Notes: generated by a model from the sequence alone, not told the origin. A stretch of DNA of 64,000 nucleotides from Larus michahellis (GCF_964199755.1 NC_133910.1:10176711-10240710); one strand, 5' to 3'; positions 15,301-27,350 are shown, numbered from the stretch's first letter. Numbers and translations: made by a program.

Positions 15301-18300
15301 TCTTGCACAAGCATGTGGTCATCAACGGCATAATCCCTTGAAGTATCAAGTTTGTTATTCAGGTCTTTGCAGGCATTTGTCAGAAAGATGATGATGCACC
15401 ATGTCACTTTACACAGTTCACGTTTTGCAACAAAATATAATGAATCAATTATAATGTCCTACCAGCCCCATTAAAGCCTATATATTAAAAGAAAATTAAA
15501 CTTGTAGTTTACAGGATTTGTTTTCTATGAAACTTGAAGTTAAAATTCATTCTGGCAAAACCCCGCATCTCATATGCTTTTGCTCACGGTTATTAAACAG
15601 ACTTCAGTTTGGGTGTGGGAAAGAAAGGTGAGGAATTTATATTCAGTGAAAATTAAATGTTGTAATGGTATTAACGTTAAATGTACATGAAAAATGTGCA
15701 GGATCATGATTCCATCAAGATTACATGCCAAAAAGTCTCAATGGTGATACACTGTATTTGGTAAAATAATCAGTATCATAACTTATAGGTACATATTAGC
15801 CTATAAAATATGATCTTGAAAATAAAAGTTCCTAAAAATAGTAGTGGCAGGTAAAACACAAGTCCAAGTTGTTTATGGTGTGACAGGAAATAGGCACGTA
15901 AAAAGAAAAAAAAAAGGTTCACAAATATTCTAAAACTTCATCATCAAAATCATCATTTAAAAAGTAATTTAAAAGAATCCCTCCAAGAAACCCTTCCTTC
16001 TCAGCCTAGACTACCCTCAAAAAAGAATTCTAAAAGACACAGCGAATAGACTTTTGGACTGGAGGAGCTCTGCTGTTCTCACTGCCCGAACAGTGAAGTG
16101 CCCCAAGCCAGCTGCCCAAGAAACGAGCCCAAACTAACACGAACTTCATGTCAACCAAAGTCTCTCACCTATAAATTCACCACATCGTGTGAACAGTGCA
16201 CATTAAGATGTAAACATGTCTGAAACTTTGCTGCAACCCAAAAAAGCAGCACAAGGCAGCGTGACAGTGCAGCAGAACTAAGGGCAGAAAGGAAGAAGAA
16301 ACTAGGTGGATCTAATAAATGCTTCATGTAGGTTTCCCTGAGATAGAGGAAAGAAACCATTTACCCTAGTCATTGTTTTCTCTGCTTCTCACAAACTAAT
16401 TTTACTTAACCTCTAAACGAGGATGTAGCCTCGTTTAAAACTTCCTTCACAGCAACACGAGGGATTTATTAGAACTGTAGTTCATTGCCTTCTCCCGACG
16501 CATGTGCTGCTGGCCTCTGCTGAGAGAGGTCTCCTTGCACCGTGTAGTTCAAGAGCTCCCATTCTACACTGTGCTCCAGAAACAAGGCTTTCGTAAATCC
16601 AGCGCAGTCCCACTGGCAGTAGGCAAAAGCAGACACACAATACAGGAAAGCAGAGACAGCTAGCAAATTATATTTCTGGAAAACAATAACTGACAACCCC
16701 CTTTTAAATTGTTTGAACCATGTATTTCAGCACAGACAAAAAGCAAAAACACATTTATGAATTATGACCAACTGAAGAAAGAATATGGTTCATTAATTGC
16801 ATTCAGAATAAATATTTATCTGGCTGGACTTGAAAAAGAACAAAAATAAAAACATGAGTTAATGCAGTCCACAGCACTATTACTTAAAACTATAGCACAG
16901 CAACAAATTTGAAGTGAGAGCCTTAGGTATGATGCACAAATTTCACATTCTGTCACAGTCAGCAAACACAAGCCTAAACTTCTAGCACCATCCTCAGACT
17001 GTGCTTAGCAAATGTAAGATCCTCAAATTGCTTCTCTAAAGCAGCAGAACATCAGAAAAAGACATCTGCTCAAATATGAACCCGAACTTATTTTCTGCTT
17101 TTCTTAGTGAGCACATCAACGCAAATGGGTTTTGAAATATACAAATTAACTTAGTTATAAATACCAAAGCAATTGCTTCTCCATGAAAAAACTCATCTCC
17201 TTTGTTCCTATGAAATACATTATCTCAGTTGTCATGTTGCACTGTTAATATCAATTTTCCATATACTGCCTAAACACTTTCAGATATCACTGTGACAGTA
17301 CTTTTAAGATACCACCAACAACCTTCACAATTCCACTTATCCGTGCACACAGATAAAGTTTAATAATACAGTAAAACTGGATACTGAATTTTTGCAAGCT
17401 GAAAAAAAAAAAGGTAGCAAGAAAAAGCCATATTCTAGTGTAGCATCTCTCTTTTCTTGAAGAACAATTCCAAAAGACAATTTCTGTCCCTAAGATCAGC
17501 TAGAAAGTCTTCCCATTTCCTCTATTAAAAGTTTTCACCTCCTTAAGCAGAAGGAAGGAGGTTAACAGGCAGATCCCTGTATGGGAGAATTTAGACCGCA
17601 CTGACGGCTTATCTAAGGTATAATGTTTCCATTAATCATTCAGCTCCCAGCCAATAACCAAACAGCACAGACTCTCCAACACTGGAATACCGAAAGGCTC
17701 AAGGTAAATCACTTTGTTCAAGGATTGTACTCAGTCTTGGCACCAAATTCATAAAGCAGCTTATCTTTAAGACCTGCAAAGCTCTGTGACATTCAGTGCC
17801 AAATCAAGGAACTGTATAACTTTATTTTACAATTGTTGGCGGTCAGCAGGCAGCAGTACTGATGTTGTTCTTTTCTCATCAAGAGAAACAGCCTACCTGT
17901 AGCCAGCATTTTATAACCGTTTTGGAAGGAAACACATGAGGAAAACTTAAGGAAAGTAAGTTTCAGGAGTCAGTTTGAAATTGATTAAGGATATTCTTCT
18001 CCGAAATAGTCTCAAGCTTTATGAAAAAGACATTACATACAAGTCTCTTCAATTTCTTTGATTGCACTACACAAGATACAGCGTGTCATACGAACACTGC
18101 AGGACGGCCACAAGGCAATCATTAGACCAGCAGTACAAACAGCTCCCATGCGGAGTGACAAGTGTTGCAGACTACAGCATTTCATGTTTCCAAATTTTCT
18201 TTGGAAATAACAGGACGGAATGGAAAATCTGGTTGCCCGTGTCTGTCTCCTGGGGTCTCAAATGATGCATCACAACTTTGGGAGCTAATCCTGTGCACTG

Positions 18301-19742
18301 CCACATAAGCACTCTTGGGGTAAGCACCACTATGGAGACTGTTCTGAATTCTGAAGTATTTATAGCTGCTGGTATTTGCAGCACCTAGAAAGACAAGCGT
18401 GAGGTTACAGTCTTTCAGCAGGTCTTGTAGATCACCGGCCTGATTGTTCAAGAAAATTTCAAATTTTTTTAGACTATCCTATGATGCGAAGAGGCAATCT
18501 TCTGCAATAGCAATAAAACATAAGTGAACATTTTTGCCAGATTAAGCAAAAGTAAGATCTTGAGACTCTCAACTAACAGAATTAGCTTGAAGTCCTATGT
18601 AAAAGAAAATAGCCACTATAACAGTATGTCTTGTCTAGGACTCAAAGGAATGCAAGAAAACCAACCAAAGCAGCTGGGAGGTAAAAGCAAGATGAGCAAA
18701 AGCATCAAGAAATGTTCAATAGAGTCTCTGTTACAACTGCTGCTAAGGAAAAGAGGAACACCCAGTCCAAAAGCCAGAACACGTTACTTTTTATCATCGT
18801 TAAAGACATTATTTTGAAGACATAAATGTGACTGTAGACTTCAGTCTGTTGTGATGGTGGAACATCTCTTTCCATCTCCCACAAAGAACACACTAACTCG
18901 ACTCAACCGAAAAGATACGGTTTTCAACATATTAAAAGGATGGAATTTGGAGTGGCCACCTTACTTGTGTCACTTTGCTTAAAGACTGCTGAAATACAAA
19001 CCGGGATGAAAGATTTTTAAGTAGCCAAAAAAAAAAAAAAAGGAGAGTGACAAGGGCCTCTTTTCAGAACAGCACTTTTAAAAGTTTAAAAGTGGGAAGA
19101 TGTCAATGCCCTTCCACTTCACACAAGCCTACCACATAGGCTTGTATTCTCAGATTCATGCCAAGTTGTTAGTTGTAACTACACTTCTACGTTTCTTAAA
19201 GAGAACATTTCACATTGGGGAAAACTTTAATATATGTTTGAATTAACAAATATGGTCAAATCAAGTGTATGTTACTATTACTTTCTATCTGAAAGCTGTG
19301 ATAAAATCACAGCTCCAAGTTCTTGACAGCCTGTTTCATCCTAAGCATTTCATGAAGGATTCTGCAAAGTGGGAAAAAACCCCACAGGTAGTGATGGAGA
19401 GAGCTCCTACTCAAAACCTAATTATCACCTCTGACATCAGCAAAAGTAATGCAGAAATTACTGGCAAAATCAATTCTTGAATAAGTTCTCCCTTCTGTCA
19501 AGTTTTCCACAATAAAGAAGTCCCTCTTTAAGCTCTCTACGGTTAGTTTGAGTTAGAAGAATAGGGAACAAACTCAGGTTATTGATTCTTACCTTCAGTC
19601 CTGTTTTTTCATCATCACTACCATTATTTGTAGATGGTGTTTCATCCCCTTGCCTGGAAACCAAGACAAAATCTTCACTGTTAAGAGTGGATACCGAGTC
19701 TGAAGAGACACTGATTTTTCCAACAGAAGCCTTGTCATCCAT
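142..19742 (-). CDS. RABGAP1: RABGAP1, N-terminal half (coding exons 1-10; continues off the left edge)
   Basis: Rab GTPase-activating protein 1 (GAPCenA/TBC1D11), a cytosolic and centrosome-associated TBC-family GAP acting on Rab GTPases. Ten minus-strand exons: 19593-19742, 12993-13227, 12247-12451, 11437-11611, 10963-11120, 7937-8047, 6789-6855, 5211-5313, 3812-3981 and 142-316. Each has AG/GT borders and the phases join without a break, giving 1549 nt (516 codons plus 1 nt). The start MDDKASVGK matches the vertebrate protein. Residues about 130-300 form the PTB (PID) domain, about 309-458 the DUF3694/kinesin-like region, and 459-516 a Ser/Arg then acidic linker ending EDDEEE. The TBC catalytic domain and coiled coil, which follow in the full protein of about 1070 residues, are not in the window. 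Family identity is certain. RABGAP1L is excluded because its N-terminus differs. Confidence 0.96.
317..3811 (-). other. RABGAP1: RABGAP1 intron (between residues 458 and 459)
   Basis: A 3.5-kb intron. It contains a GC-richer block at about 2480-2900 with TATAAATAG at 2778-2786, a GT-rich stretch at 3090-3215, and an AT-rich homeodomain-motif cluster at about 3270-3480. No repeat family recognised. Confidence 0.6.
3812..3981 (-). CDS. RABGAP1: RABGAP1 exon, residues 402-458
   Basis: Encodes [40 protein letters not shown] and NFFLKLKQ, ending in phase 0 at gtaaca. The acceptor is cgtag, with a weak pyrimidine tract. It closes the DUF3694-type region. Confidence 0.94.
3982..5210 (-). other. RABGAP1: RABGAP1 intron (between exons 5211-5313 and 3812-3981)
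   Basis: Contains a 128-codon open frame on the minus strand (4366-4752) with no recognised homology, and a short tandem duplication (GTACCCAGCT repeated) at about 4578-4598. Otherwise featureless. Confidence 0.5.
5211..5313 (-). CDS. RABGAP1: RABGAP1 exon, residues 368-401
   Basis: Encodes [19 protein letters not shown] and [15 protein letters not shown], ending with the first base of an Asp codon before gtatga. Acceptor ttccag. It is a central part of the DUF3694 region. Confidence 0.94.
6285..6690 (-). mobile_element. Ancient MIR-like SINE, split by about 170 bp
   Basis: On the plus strand, 6310-6385 (tcacaacacacctgtgaagt ... cattttatagatgtaaaag) and 6575-6690 (gggcaactcccttgacc, then gcagaggcagggattcaacc) resemble in order the two halves of a reverse-complemented MIR consensus (TCCTCACAACAACC..., CATTTTACAGATG, CTTGCCCAAGGTCAC, GCAGAGCCGGGATTCGAACC). 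About 170 bases between them do not match. It lies in the RABGAP1 intron between exons 5211-5313 and 6789-6855, in the same sense as the gene. Judged by eye from a remembered consensus. Confidence 0.55.
6789..6855 (-). CDS. RABGAP1: RABGAP1 short exon, residues 345-367
   Basis: A 67-nt exon: last base of Arg345, then [22 protein letters not shown], ending in phase 0 at gtaagg. Acceptor tttgcag. It is recognised by its exact fit between neighbouring exons and by the conserved CFGLLLS and DMHLLDL segments. Confidence 0.93.
7937..8047 (-). CDS. RABGAP1: RABGAP1 exon, residues 308-344
   Basis: Encodes [20 protein letters not shown] and [16 protein letters not shown], the start of the DUF3694/kinesin-like region. 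Acceptor taacag, donor gtaatt. It begins by completing the Ser codon and ends with AG of an Arg codon. Confidence 0.95.
8048..10962 (-). other. RABGAP1: RABGAP1 intron (between exons 10963-11120 and 7937-8047)
   Basis: A 2.9-kb intron. It has a GC-richer patch at 9440-9600 and an (ATTT)n run at 9682-9700. Nothing else recognised. Confidence 0.5.
9682..9700. repeat. (ATTT)n microsatellite
   Basis: About 4.75 perfect ATTT units within a wider AT-rich stretch in a RABGAP1 intron. Confidence 0.9.
10963..11120 (-). CDS. RABGAP1: RABGAP1 exon, residues 256-307 (PTB C-terminal helix)
   Basis: Opens [17 protein letters not shown] after acceptor atgcag, which is the long C-terminal PTB helix. It continues through a Thr/Pro-rich stretch and [16 protein letters not shown], and ends with AG of a Ser codon before gtattg. 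Confidence 0.94.
11437..11611 (-). CDS. RABGAP1: RABGAP1 exon, residues 197-255 (PTB core)
   Basis: Starts with the last base of Arg197, then [17 protein letters not shown], and includes [19 protein letters not shown] and [13 protein letters not shown]. It ends in phase 0 at a gtaagt donor. This is the central beta-sheet of the PTB domain. Confidence 0.95.
12247..12451 (-). CDS. RABGAP1: RABGAP1 exon, residues 129-196 (start of PTB domain)
   Basis: Completes the Asp codon of the previous exon and encodes [17 protein letters not shown] then [13 protein letters not shown], the first strands and helix of the PTB/PID fold. It ends SEGTV plus AG of an Arg codon before gtacga. Acceptor ccctag. The match to vertebrate RABGAP1 is essentially complete. 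Confidence 0.95.
12993..13227 (-). CDS. RABGAP1: RABGAP1 exon, residues 51-128 (disordered linker)
   Basis: Begins [11 protein letters not shown] after acceptor cttag, runs through [10 protein letters not shown] and SASSTINPV, and ends KPSQG plus one base of the next codon before gttaga. It is the variable acidic linker between the N-terminus and the PTB domain. The middle (about [16 protein letters not shown]) is the least conserved part relative to my recollection of the human protein. Confidence 0.93.
13228..19592 (-). other. RABGAP1: RABGAP1 intron after the start-codon exon
   Basis: A 6.4-kb AT-rich intron with several A/T homopolymers (14181-14190, 15908-15917, 17402-17412, 19027-19040). 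No mobile element, RNA gene or coding exon could be supported. Confidence 0.55.
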
Positions 19743-19744
19743 GA
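19593..19744 (-). CDS. RABGAP1: RABGAP1 exon with start codon (residues 1-50)
   Basis: The ATG is at 19742-19740, only two bases after a pyrimidine-rich acceptor (tttttaag), so the rest of the 5' leader lies in one or more upstream exons. It encodes the Ser/Asp-rich start of the protein, with [13 protein letters not shown], and ends in phase 0 at GLK before a gtaag donor. No folded domain is visible. Confidence 0.95.
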
Positions 19745-22700
19745 CTTAAAAAGGAAGTTCGATTCATGAATGAGATTAAATATTTTATAAACTCCTGAAA
19801 AACAAAAATCATAGAAATACTTATATAAAACTTCATGCTAAAATGCTCAAACGTTTCTTTTCAGAAACCTGCTGACTAGTTATAAAAAGTAACACATCTG
19901 ACAGCATCACCAAGTTCCAGCTCTTCTGCCAGTGTACACTCATGGCCCTGCTTTGATTTTGCCAAGAAATTAAGAGCACTGGTTTCCACAGCTCACAAAA
20001 GGGAAGTTAATAAATCTTTTAAAGCTTTTTGCAGTATTTCATGATTATGGCAGGCACCATTTTCTACACATAGCATAAAACAGGCCCTTGGAACATACAC
20101 CATGCCTGCTGACAAAGGACTCGCATTAAGGCCAGAACTATAAAGTCTATTTACTTTCTTCAGATAATCTGTTTGCTTTCACCTATGTTCACGCAAAAGT
20201 TACTTTTGTAGCTATCAGAGCTCACTGCATGCTGCAGTCACATTCTTTTCCCCCAAAACAAGAGTTAAATCTAACTCTTGACATTTTGTGGTAAGGATGC
20301 TCTAAAACCTTGGGACATACACCATTTTATGAATCTATGCTGAATTTTCTGTACTGTAAGGAACAATAAAAGAAAAGACTTCCAAGAAGCAGGAAGAACA
20401 GTGTAGGCTGGATCAGTACTGAGAATCTGAGCCAACAGAGGATTTTAAAAAGCTGGAACTGGCACTGGGAGGCGTTTGAAGAAAGGAACAAAAGGTGAAG
20501 TTCAGCTGCACACCTTGAACTCTACAGCACAGATTCTCAGAATCCGTGGCTCAAAACAGACTGCCAGTGATAAAAATGGGTGATTAAATTTCCCAGAAAC
20601 CCAAATATACCCTTATCACAACGGCTCGGCTCTTTACATACTCCCAAGCATGACCAAATCCAAGTGCTTTTTCAGCCTCAAGTTATGTCTCCCCTTCGGT
20701 AGAGCACTGTCCCAACCTGGCTTCCAACAGAGCAGCCACACAATGGAGAAACCTGGCACATCCACAAGCGCGGCTCATCGCATTCCTCACTAAACCAAGA
20801 ACAATGCACCAAAAATAGCAAAGCCTGCTTTTATGTCTATCAATACCCTTCTCTCCACAGCCACCAATATGATTTGAAAACCTGCCAGGAGGACAACAAT
20901 TTTTTTTTTCTCTCTAGGTTATTTTTAACCTGATTGCTTTCCCAACAGAGTCACTTTAGGGTCCTGAAACATGTTTCACTGGACAACTGAAGCAGCGTGC
21001 AAGAGAAAGAACGGATGTGGGTTGTTCATGAATAACATACATCTATGATGTTCGGGTTTTGTTTTTAAAAGCATGTAAGATACTTAGATACCCTTTTCAA
21101 AAAAACGTTTTAAGATCCACTGACTTTCAATGAGAACTACCAGCTGAGAAATTTAGATATTTTGTAAAGTTTTACCCACTGTATATGTCTATCTGGTACT
21201 ACTCACATGTACCTTAAAGGTAGGGCAGATTCTTGTTTTTAAAGATGCTTTTGTTTAAAGAATTCATATTGAAAGATTTCTATAGACATTCCTTATTGCC
21301 CCTCTACCTAACACACAGATCATCTGAAAATGACTAAATCAAATATATTGAAACACAGACTAAAAATAAGCTTCAAACACTTAATATCCCTTTGGCTTTA
21401 CTGTTTTCATTCAAACAGTGCAAACTCATCTGCCACACTAAGACAGCACAAGTAGAAAAACGGGCTTTGATCACAAGCAGCTGTAAAGATCATCTAAGCA
21501 CGGATCAATTTAGCAATTTATTTTGATATAATGCATCTGTCTCGAAGTGTTAATTTCACCTATTTCCAAAATCTTTCAATCTGATACCTTTCACTGAGGT
21601 TAACTTCAATTAAAGACAAAGTATGCTGTGCTTTTGCGTACTACTTGTTTAGTAGCGTGGTGTAAACAGAGACCACACTTGATCCCGGAGCCCAGCAGGC
21701 TTGGCCTAACCCCTGCAGCAGTTTCATAATACAGAATTGCAACAGCAGAAGGTCCCAATTAGCCCAACTTTGCCAACCTTCTGTTGAGCAAAAGTCTTAC
21801 TGAAATTACACAAGATAAGAGAGCACAGGAAAGGGGACAAGTAGCAGACTACTGTAAGCTTTTGTTTATTAGTGATGTATCAGCAAGCAAGGCTCGATTA
21901 CCCAGCTGCGCTGGAATCAGCCACAGAGGTTGATCAGATTAACGCTCAAATAGTGGAGGTGCAAAAGCACAGGCTTAAAATATTAAAAATGCTACAATAC
22001 TACCTGAAGTTAACCAAAAATTCCTTAATCCCATACTTTACTTTGCATGTATTTTATTTCCTCTGGTCCTTGCTGTCACTTTGTTCCATGCAGACTGGAA
22101 TCATGGACCATTTTACCTGAATCAGAAAACTCACGTTGAAGGAACTCAACAAGAGAAAGTCTACGAGCTCATTAAAACATGGGCCAGCCTGGAAGGGCAC
22201 ACATCAAAGACCAGCAGAGCAATTACCTGTGGCAGGCTTATGACTCCTCTGGAATCAAAACGCAAGAACAAACAGCAGCAGTGACAGTGCTCTTTAGTAA
22301 TACCTGCAACTTGTCTAAGAACTGAAGGTTTCTGTTCTCACAGTTTAAGAGTGGTAGGAGAAAGTTTTAATGTTTCTCAGAATAAGTCAACGTCTCATCC
22401 TTTAGAAGGAAAGAGACTTTCCTTTGTTTCAACATAAATAAAATAGGAGCTTTTGAATTCAGCATACTTTAGTTCCTGACAAAAAACTACACACAATAAT
22501 GTAGTATTAGCCTCAAGGGGTCTTTACACCTCTACAGGAGACGGAGTGTCTAGGTAAAACGTATACTGAGGCAAATTTTTATTAACTTATTTCTTTGCTT
22601 GCCTGTGTAATTAAATGGGTATCCTGGCCTCTCCTCACACAAAAGACCACTGGAAAAAGCTGCAAAATGAGAAAAGGCAACACGGCTGGCTCTTGGGTCA

Positions 22701-25700
22701 CTGCTTTCAGTTTTATTTAAAATTCTAATTCTCAGTGCAATTCACCTTCACTCTATGCTTGCTGTTGCTATACAGCGCCAGTGCAAGAATCAAACTATCT
22801 TTTTTAAAAGTGTTCTTTTTTTAATCTTTAAAGCAACCAAACAACAGTAGCAACATACCTTACTCTCAATTCAAGATAATGTGCAAAGGAACAGCAAAGG
22901 CACCATTCACCGTGCTAAAATCTCAAACAACTGGAAAACAAACCTATCAAAGTTCAAGATTAGTTACATAGATTTACAAAACATTTACCCTTTACTTTCC
23001 TATCCTCCCCCGAGTAGTTGGCACCTGACCTGCAACTCGTGATCAAAATTTTCCTTGTTAAGTACTGCCAGGATGAATTTAAAAGAGCTTAAAGCAAACA
23101 GTATATAAAAAAGAAAACCAGAAACCCTTCTATTTTATATTACTGTAATAGACTGAGGCTTGAATGCCACCTTGAGACACGCGCAACAAGTGAAGCAAAG
23201 CACTCGTAACTACGGCTGGTCTCACTCCATTTCCAAGGGGCACCCATTTTCCAAGTGTTTAGAACATCCACAGCCACACAAAAAGCCAGAGGGTGAGCAG
23301 AAAAATCAATGTTCCAGCTGTGAACTTCTCAGACTGCTTAAAACAGCAGTTACCTTTAAGTCAACAGCAGACATAGCAGCCTTTGCGCTGAATTCAGAGG
23401 GGAATACAACACACAATACAATTAAGTCTTGGGTTTCCAGGGCAGAAAAGAGAATGAGCATGAAAACAGGTATGCGAACTAGAGAGGAAAGAGATTTTCC
23501 CCCCCCTTCATATCTTTCTCAGCTTTTGTACTTCAGCAGCAGCTCCTATAGCGACTCCACAAAGTTACTGTATATCTGATGAAGAATGCACCAGATATAG
23601 AAGAACAATAGTGGAATATTAACTAAATTACTGAAGAATAATATAATACTGAAGAATAGTATAATTCAAGAAGCTACCTTGAACAACAAAGTCGTAAAGC
23701 TTGGCATGCAACGTATATCCTCTATCTCCTAAAATATAAAACCATCTAAGTATAATGTTAAAAAAATAGAAAACAAGAAGGTAGCACACAGCCAAGACAC
23801 TGAGGTTACTGATTCAACGCAAATTGATTCACCGAAAATAACATATATTCTGTTTCTATTCCGCTGGCTTTATGCATAGCTTAACAATAATAACCATTAC
23901 TGTTCCATTTAATCATGCAAAGTTCTACTTTCTTAGTTTTCATCATTAGCATCTTAGTGTGGGTGAAAAGTGGAATTTGCAGCAGAATTCAGCAGCTTTG
24001 CAAAGCTGTGTTATGATAAATAAGCCAGCATTCTTTAGGATTCTGAGCTCTTTACAGTCTTTGACATTTGTGAGTTTTTTTACCTTTGCAATTCACATAG
24101 TGTACACTTATTGTTTTAAAAATACACAGTGAGTCCTGACAAAAGCCTGGAAAATGCTGCAGCCCAATGCCATCATTAGAGGTGGTTGTGCCAGCTGTTT
24201 CAGTCTGAGCAGCATAAGAAGTGTAAGAGCAAAAGTGATGTCACACCAACAGACATGCGGGAACGGAGCTGTGGTTTGACTTTTTCTGAGCACGTACCCA
24301 CCACCCATATTTTATTGCAGCTTTGGGGAAGAAAAAAAAAAAACAAAACAAAAACATACAAGAAAGATCAATCACTAGCAACCTTTCTCTTCTCACATAT
24401 CCCATTACTAGTCTGCATAATCATATGTTCGATATTTACCCACCTTCCCTGTGCAACACACACTCTCAAATGCAAAGAGATGTATTTTGCATTCAAAATG
24501 AAGCAAGAAAGCCAGTGGAATACTGCATGTGAAAATACAGAGTTAGGATGACTAGAAAGTCGCGACTACAACACCAACTTTTCTGTTCATTTTAGAATAC
24601 ACTACCAGCCACAGATGTTGCCATTATCCTCAAGAGCCAGGAAAAATTATATTTATTTGGAGATAATGCTGCCTCAAATTTCACCCTCCCTCCTCTTTTC
24701 AAGAGCGGAGGAGCGCAGAACTCAGGAAGCTGAGTGAATCATTAGACATTGTATGCAAAACCAGGAACCAGACAAAACACAAGAGCCAAATTAATGCAAT
24801 CTTTGTTAACAGTCCTTCACAGATCCACAGTTATTGGCAGCATAATTTTGCTTTTAATCTTAATTTGAACTATCTGCTCAGAGGACAAAACTCTAATCTT
24901 AGGCTCCTGTAATAAGTGAATTCTCCAACCCCAGAAACACGCAGCAGGTCCTGGGAAACCGTGGTTTATAAAAGAAATGCTGACACTGCCTTAGTGAGCC
25001 CATCACAAGAATGTCACTGGAATGAATTAACTATGAACGGGTGGTTCATCCATGCTCAGCGGCTGATGCTCCACCAGCATCGGGGACATCTATGTGCTGT
25101 CTGCACAGGGGAGCGGGACATGCAGGACACAACACGGGCTGGATGCTGAGATAAAGGCAGTGCAGCCAGAGGCTAAACAAACTCTGAAGAGGATGCTCTG
25201 TAGACTCTGGAGCTCCTCTCTCATTAGGATTCAAACAGAAACAGTCATGCTCACCAGACAAACACAGCACTTTAAAAATATGCTATGAAAGAAGTGAAAA
25301 AATGAGAGTTACATTCAGTGCATGCTACTAAAAGCTGTCTGCACTTGGATTTGGAAAACGAAAGGAAACCCCTATGCCAAACTCCATTTGTTAATTTGTT
25401 TACTATGTACACAAAACTAAGTTTGCTCAGTCCTTGACCTTTTAATGTTAAGTAGAGACCTTTAAAAAGAATACAGTGTTTCTGTAATTTAATGAGCAAT
25501 GGGGAAGTCCATGCAGTTACGCATTTTTTAAATAGCCAAAAATCTCAGAAATACCATGAAGTTGTACTTTAACAAAACATGTAAGTAGAATAAAATTGGA
25601 AATATAGATCAAGCTATATCTGTATATAAACAGCACAGGTAAGGAATACTTGATCTCCGACTTGTATCTAAGAAATAAACATGATCTTCTCCCTCTCTCC

Positions 25701-26593
25701 AAACCTCCCCTGAAACGCCTGGAAGAGGCAAAACTACACAGATGAAAACTACAAAGTCTACTTCTACCAGTTCGATTTTCACGTAATTTTTGCTGATACC
25801 CATTGTTAAACTACTTAGCGCAGTCTGTTTGTTTATACTTAATTTTCATCCCTAACTGACACAATCAGCCCTTAAAAATTATCGTCTGGGGATGTTTTAA
25901 GTGAAACAAACGTGTCCTTGCCAACAGGAAGGAAAAAAACCCGAGCAAAACACCGAGGTTACAGTATGTAAACCAAATAAAGATTTCTGGACGCAATTTT
26001 AGGCCACATTTTAAGATACACCTGGAAGCAACAGGCAACAACCGACACAGCTAAGCCACGGTGCGGAGAGCAGCCACCGGGCTGGTACATCATCGTCAGT
26101 CCCGAGGGAGCCCAGCGCAGCCCGGCACAGGACGGCCCCGCCGCGGAGCGAAGCCCGGCGGCCCCGGTACGGGAACACTGGCGGGTTTCTAGGCTGGAGC
26201 AGCGAGGCGAGTCCCTCCCGTCCCCCCACCGGGAGCCAGGGGAGCTGCCGAGGACAGACACGCCAGCGCCCGGCCCGGTGCGAACCGGGGCGGCCTCACA
26301 GCCCCGCTGCTGCCGCCGCCACCCACGCCGAGGCCGCGGCCGCCGGTAGGAAGAGGGGGCGGAAGGACACTGCACCGGGAGGGAGACACGGCTGGAGGAT
26401 AGGGACGCGCCGGTAATGGGGTACAGAACGGCCGCCAGCTCCCGCACGCCTCTCGCCGGTCAGGGGCGGGGAGCGACGGTAAAGCCCCGGAGCAACCAGC
26501 ACCTGGGAGGGAGCGCGGCGGCAGGCGAGAGGCGGCCCGAGGGCGGAGGGACGGGGCGGACGAGACCCCGCCGGCAACACGAGCCCCACCTAC
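19745..26593 (-). other. RABGAP1: RABGAP1 first intron (left of the CpG island)
   Basis: About 6.8 kb between the start-codon exon and the presumed leader exon. AT-rich, with no recognised repeats. Open frames such as 23160-23579 (139 codons, plus strand) are within chance expectation. An additional untranslated exon could be hidden here. Confidence 0.5.
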
Positions 26594-26690
26594 CCCGGCT
26601 ACCGCCGCCGCCGCCGCCTCCCGGTGCCGGGCCTGGGCCGCCGCTGCCGCCCACCACGTGACCGGGCGGAGAGGGCGGGCGCCCCGCCAG
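26594..26690 (-). other. RABGAP1: Probable RABGAP1 non-coding first exon
   Basis: The start-codon exon has only two bases of leader, so an upstream exon must exist. In the CpG island the minus strand has a good donor (CCGGG followed by gtaggt, junction at 26594/26593). The right edge given here is only a guess at the transcription start. The resulting first intron would be about 6.85 kb. Inference; other donors in this GC-rich stretch are possible. Confidence 0.35.
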
Positions 26691-27020
26691 GCGCTTCCGG
26701 GTGCGGGGCGGAGGGCGCACGAGCGCTTCCGGCGGCCGAACAATGCGGTTCCGAGTCGCCGTCCTGGGCTGCGGCGGCGGCTGTAGGTCCCGGCGGGCCG
26801 GCGGGGCGCGGGCGGCGGCCCTGGAGCGGGCCCCGGAGCGGGCCGCGCCTCCCGCTACCCCCGCCAGCCGGGTTCGGAGAACGGCCCGGCCCGGCCGGGG
26901 GCGCGGCGGGTCGCGGGGCCGGCCGGGGGGCGCGGCTGGCGGCCGGGCCCGGCCCGGCGGTGGGGCGGCGCGACCCCAGGCCCGGGCGGCGGCTTACGGC
27001 GGCTCTCCTCCCCTCTCTAG

Positions 27021-27101
27021 GTCCGTAGCCGGAGGCCGCGGCGGGCGCTGCGGTAGGAGCGGCCGCGGGTGCCAGCGGGGGGACGCGGCCCGGCGCTACA
27101 G
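27021..27101 (+). other. ZBTB26: Candidate ZBTB26 5' non-coding exon
   Basis: A pyrimidine-rich acceptor (cctctctag, ending 27020) is followed 81 bases later by CAG and a gtacct donor. ZBTB26 coding begins ten bases into an exon (acceptor at 29310-29311), so leader exons must lie upstream in the island. This is the best exon-shaped segment I can see. It is unproven, and the first exon could instead splice directly to 29312. Confidence 0.3.
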
Positions 27102-27350
27102 GTACCTGCCCCGTCCTTCCCGCGGGGCCGGGGAACGGGGCGGCGGGGCCGGGGCGGGCGGGCGCGGACAGCCGCCTCCCCGCCTTTGCAGAGGAGCTGG
27201 CGTTTGGGTATTGTTTTGAAAAGCTACGCCTGCTCTCGGCTGAGCTGTCCCGGAACATCGTTGTCCCGGTTACCGGCTGAACGGGAGTCGGGCCCAGTCC
27301 GCTGCCCTCCCGAGAAGGGAGCCAGGGGCGTGTGTGGTGGCTCTTGCGTC

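Larger units (their letters stand above)
25980..27350. promoter_or_regulatory. CpG island, probable bidirectional RABGAP1/ZBTB26 promoter
   Basis: About 1.35 kb of strongly GC- and CpG-rich sequence lies between the divergent genes RABGAP1 (minus) and ZBTB26 (plus). No TATA box is seen. Visible motifs are an E-box CACGTG at 26655-26660 and two ETS-type sites GCTTCCGG at 26693-26700 and 26725-26732, a set typical of housekeeping bidirectional promoters. Boundaries are by eye. Confidence 0.7.

Noticed and set aside
23160-23579. 139-codon open frame in the RABGAP1 first intron
   Set aside because: Antisense to the gene, low complexity at the end (Ser/Tyr-rich), no family resemblance.
1-26593. 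GPR21, which is nested in a RABGAP1 intron in mammals
   Set aside because: No seven-transmembrane open frame appears in these introns. If conserved it would lie in the part of RABGAP1 to the left of the window.
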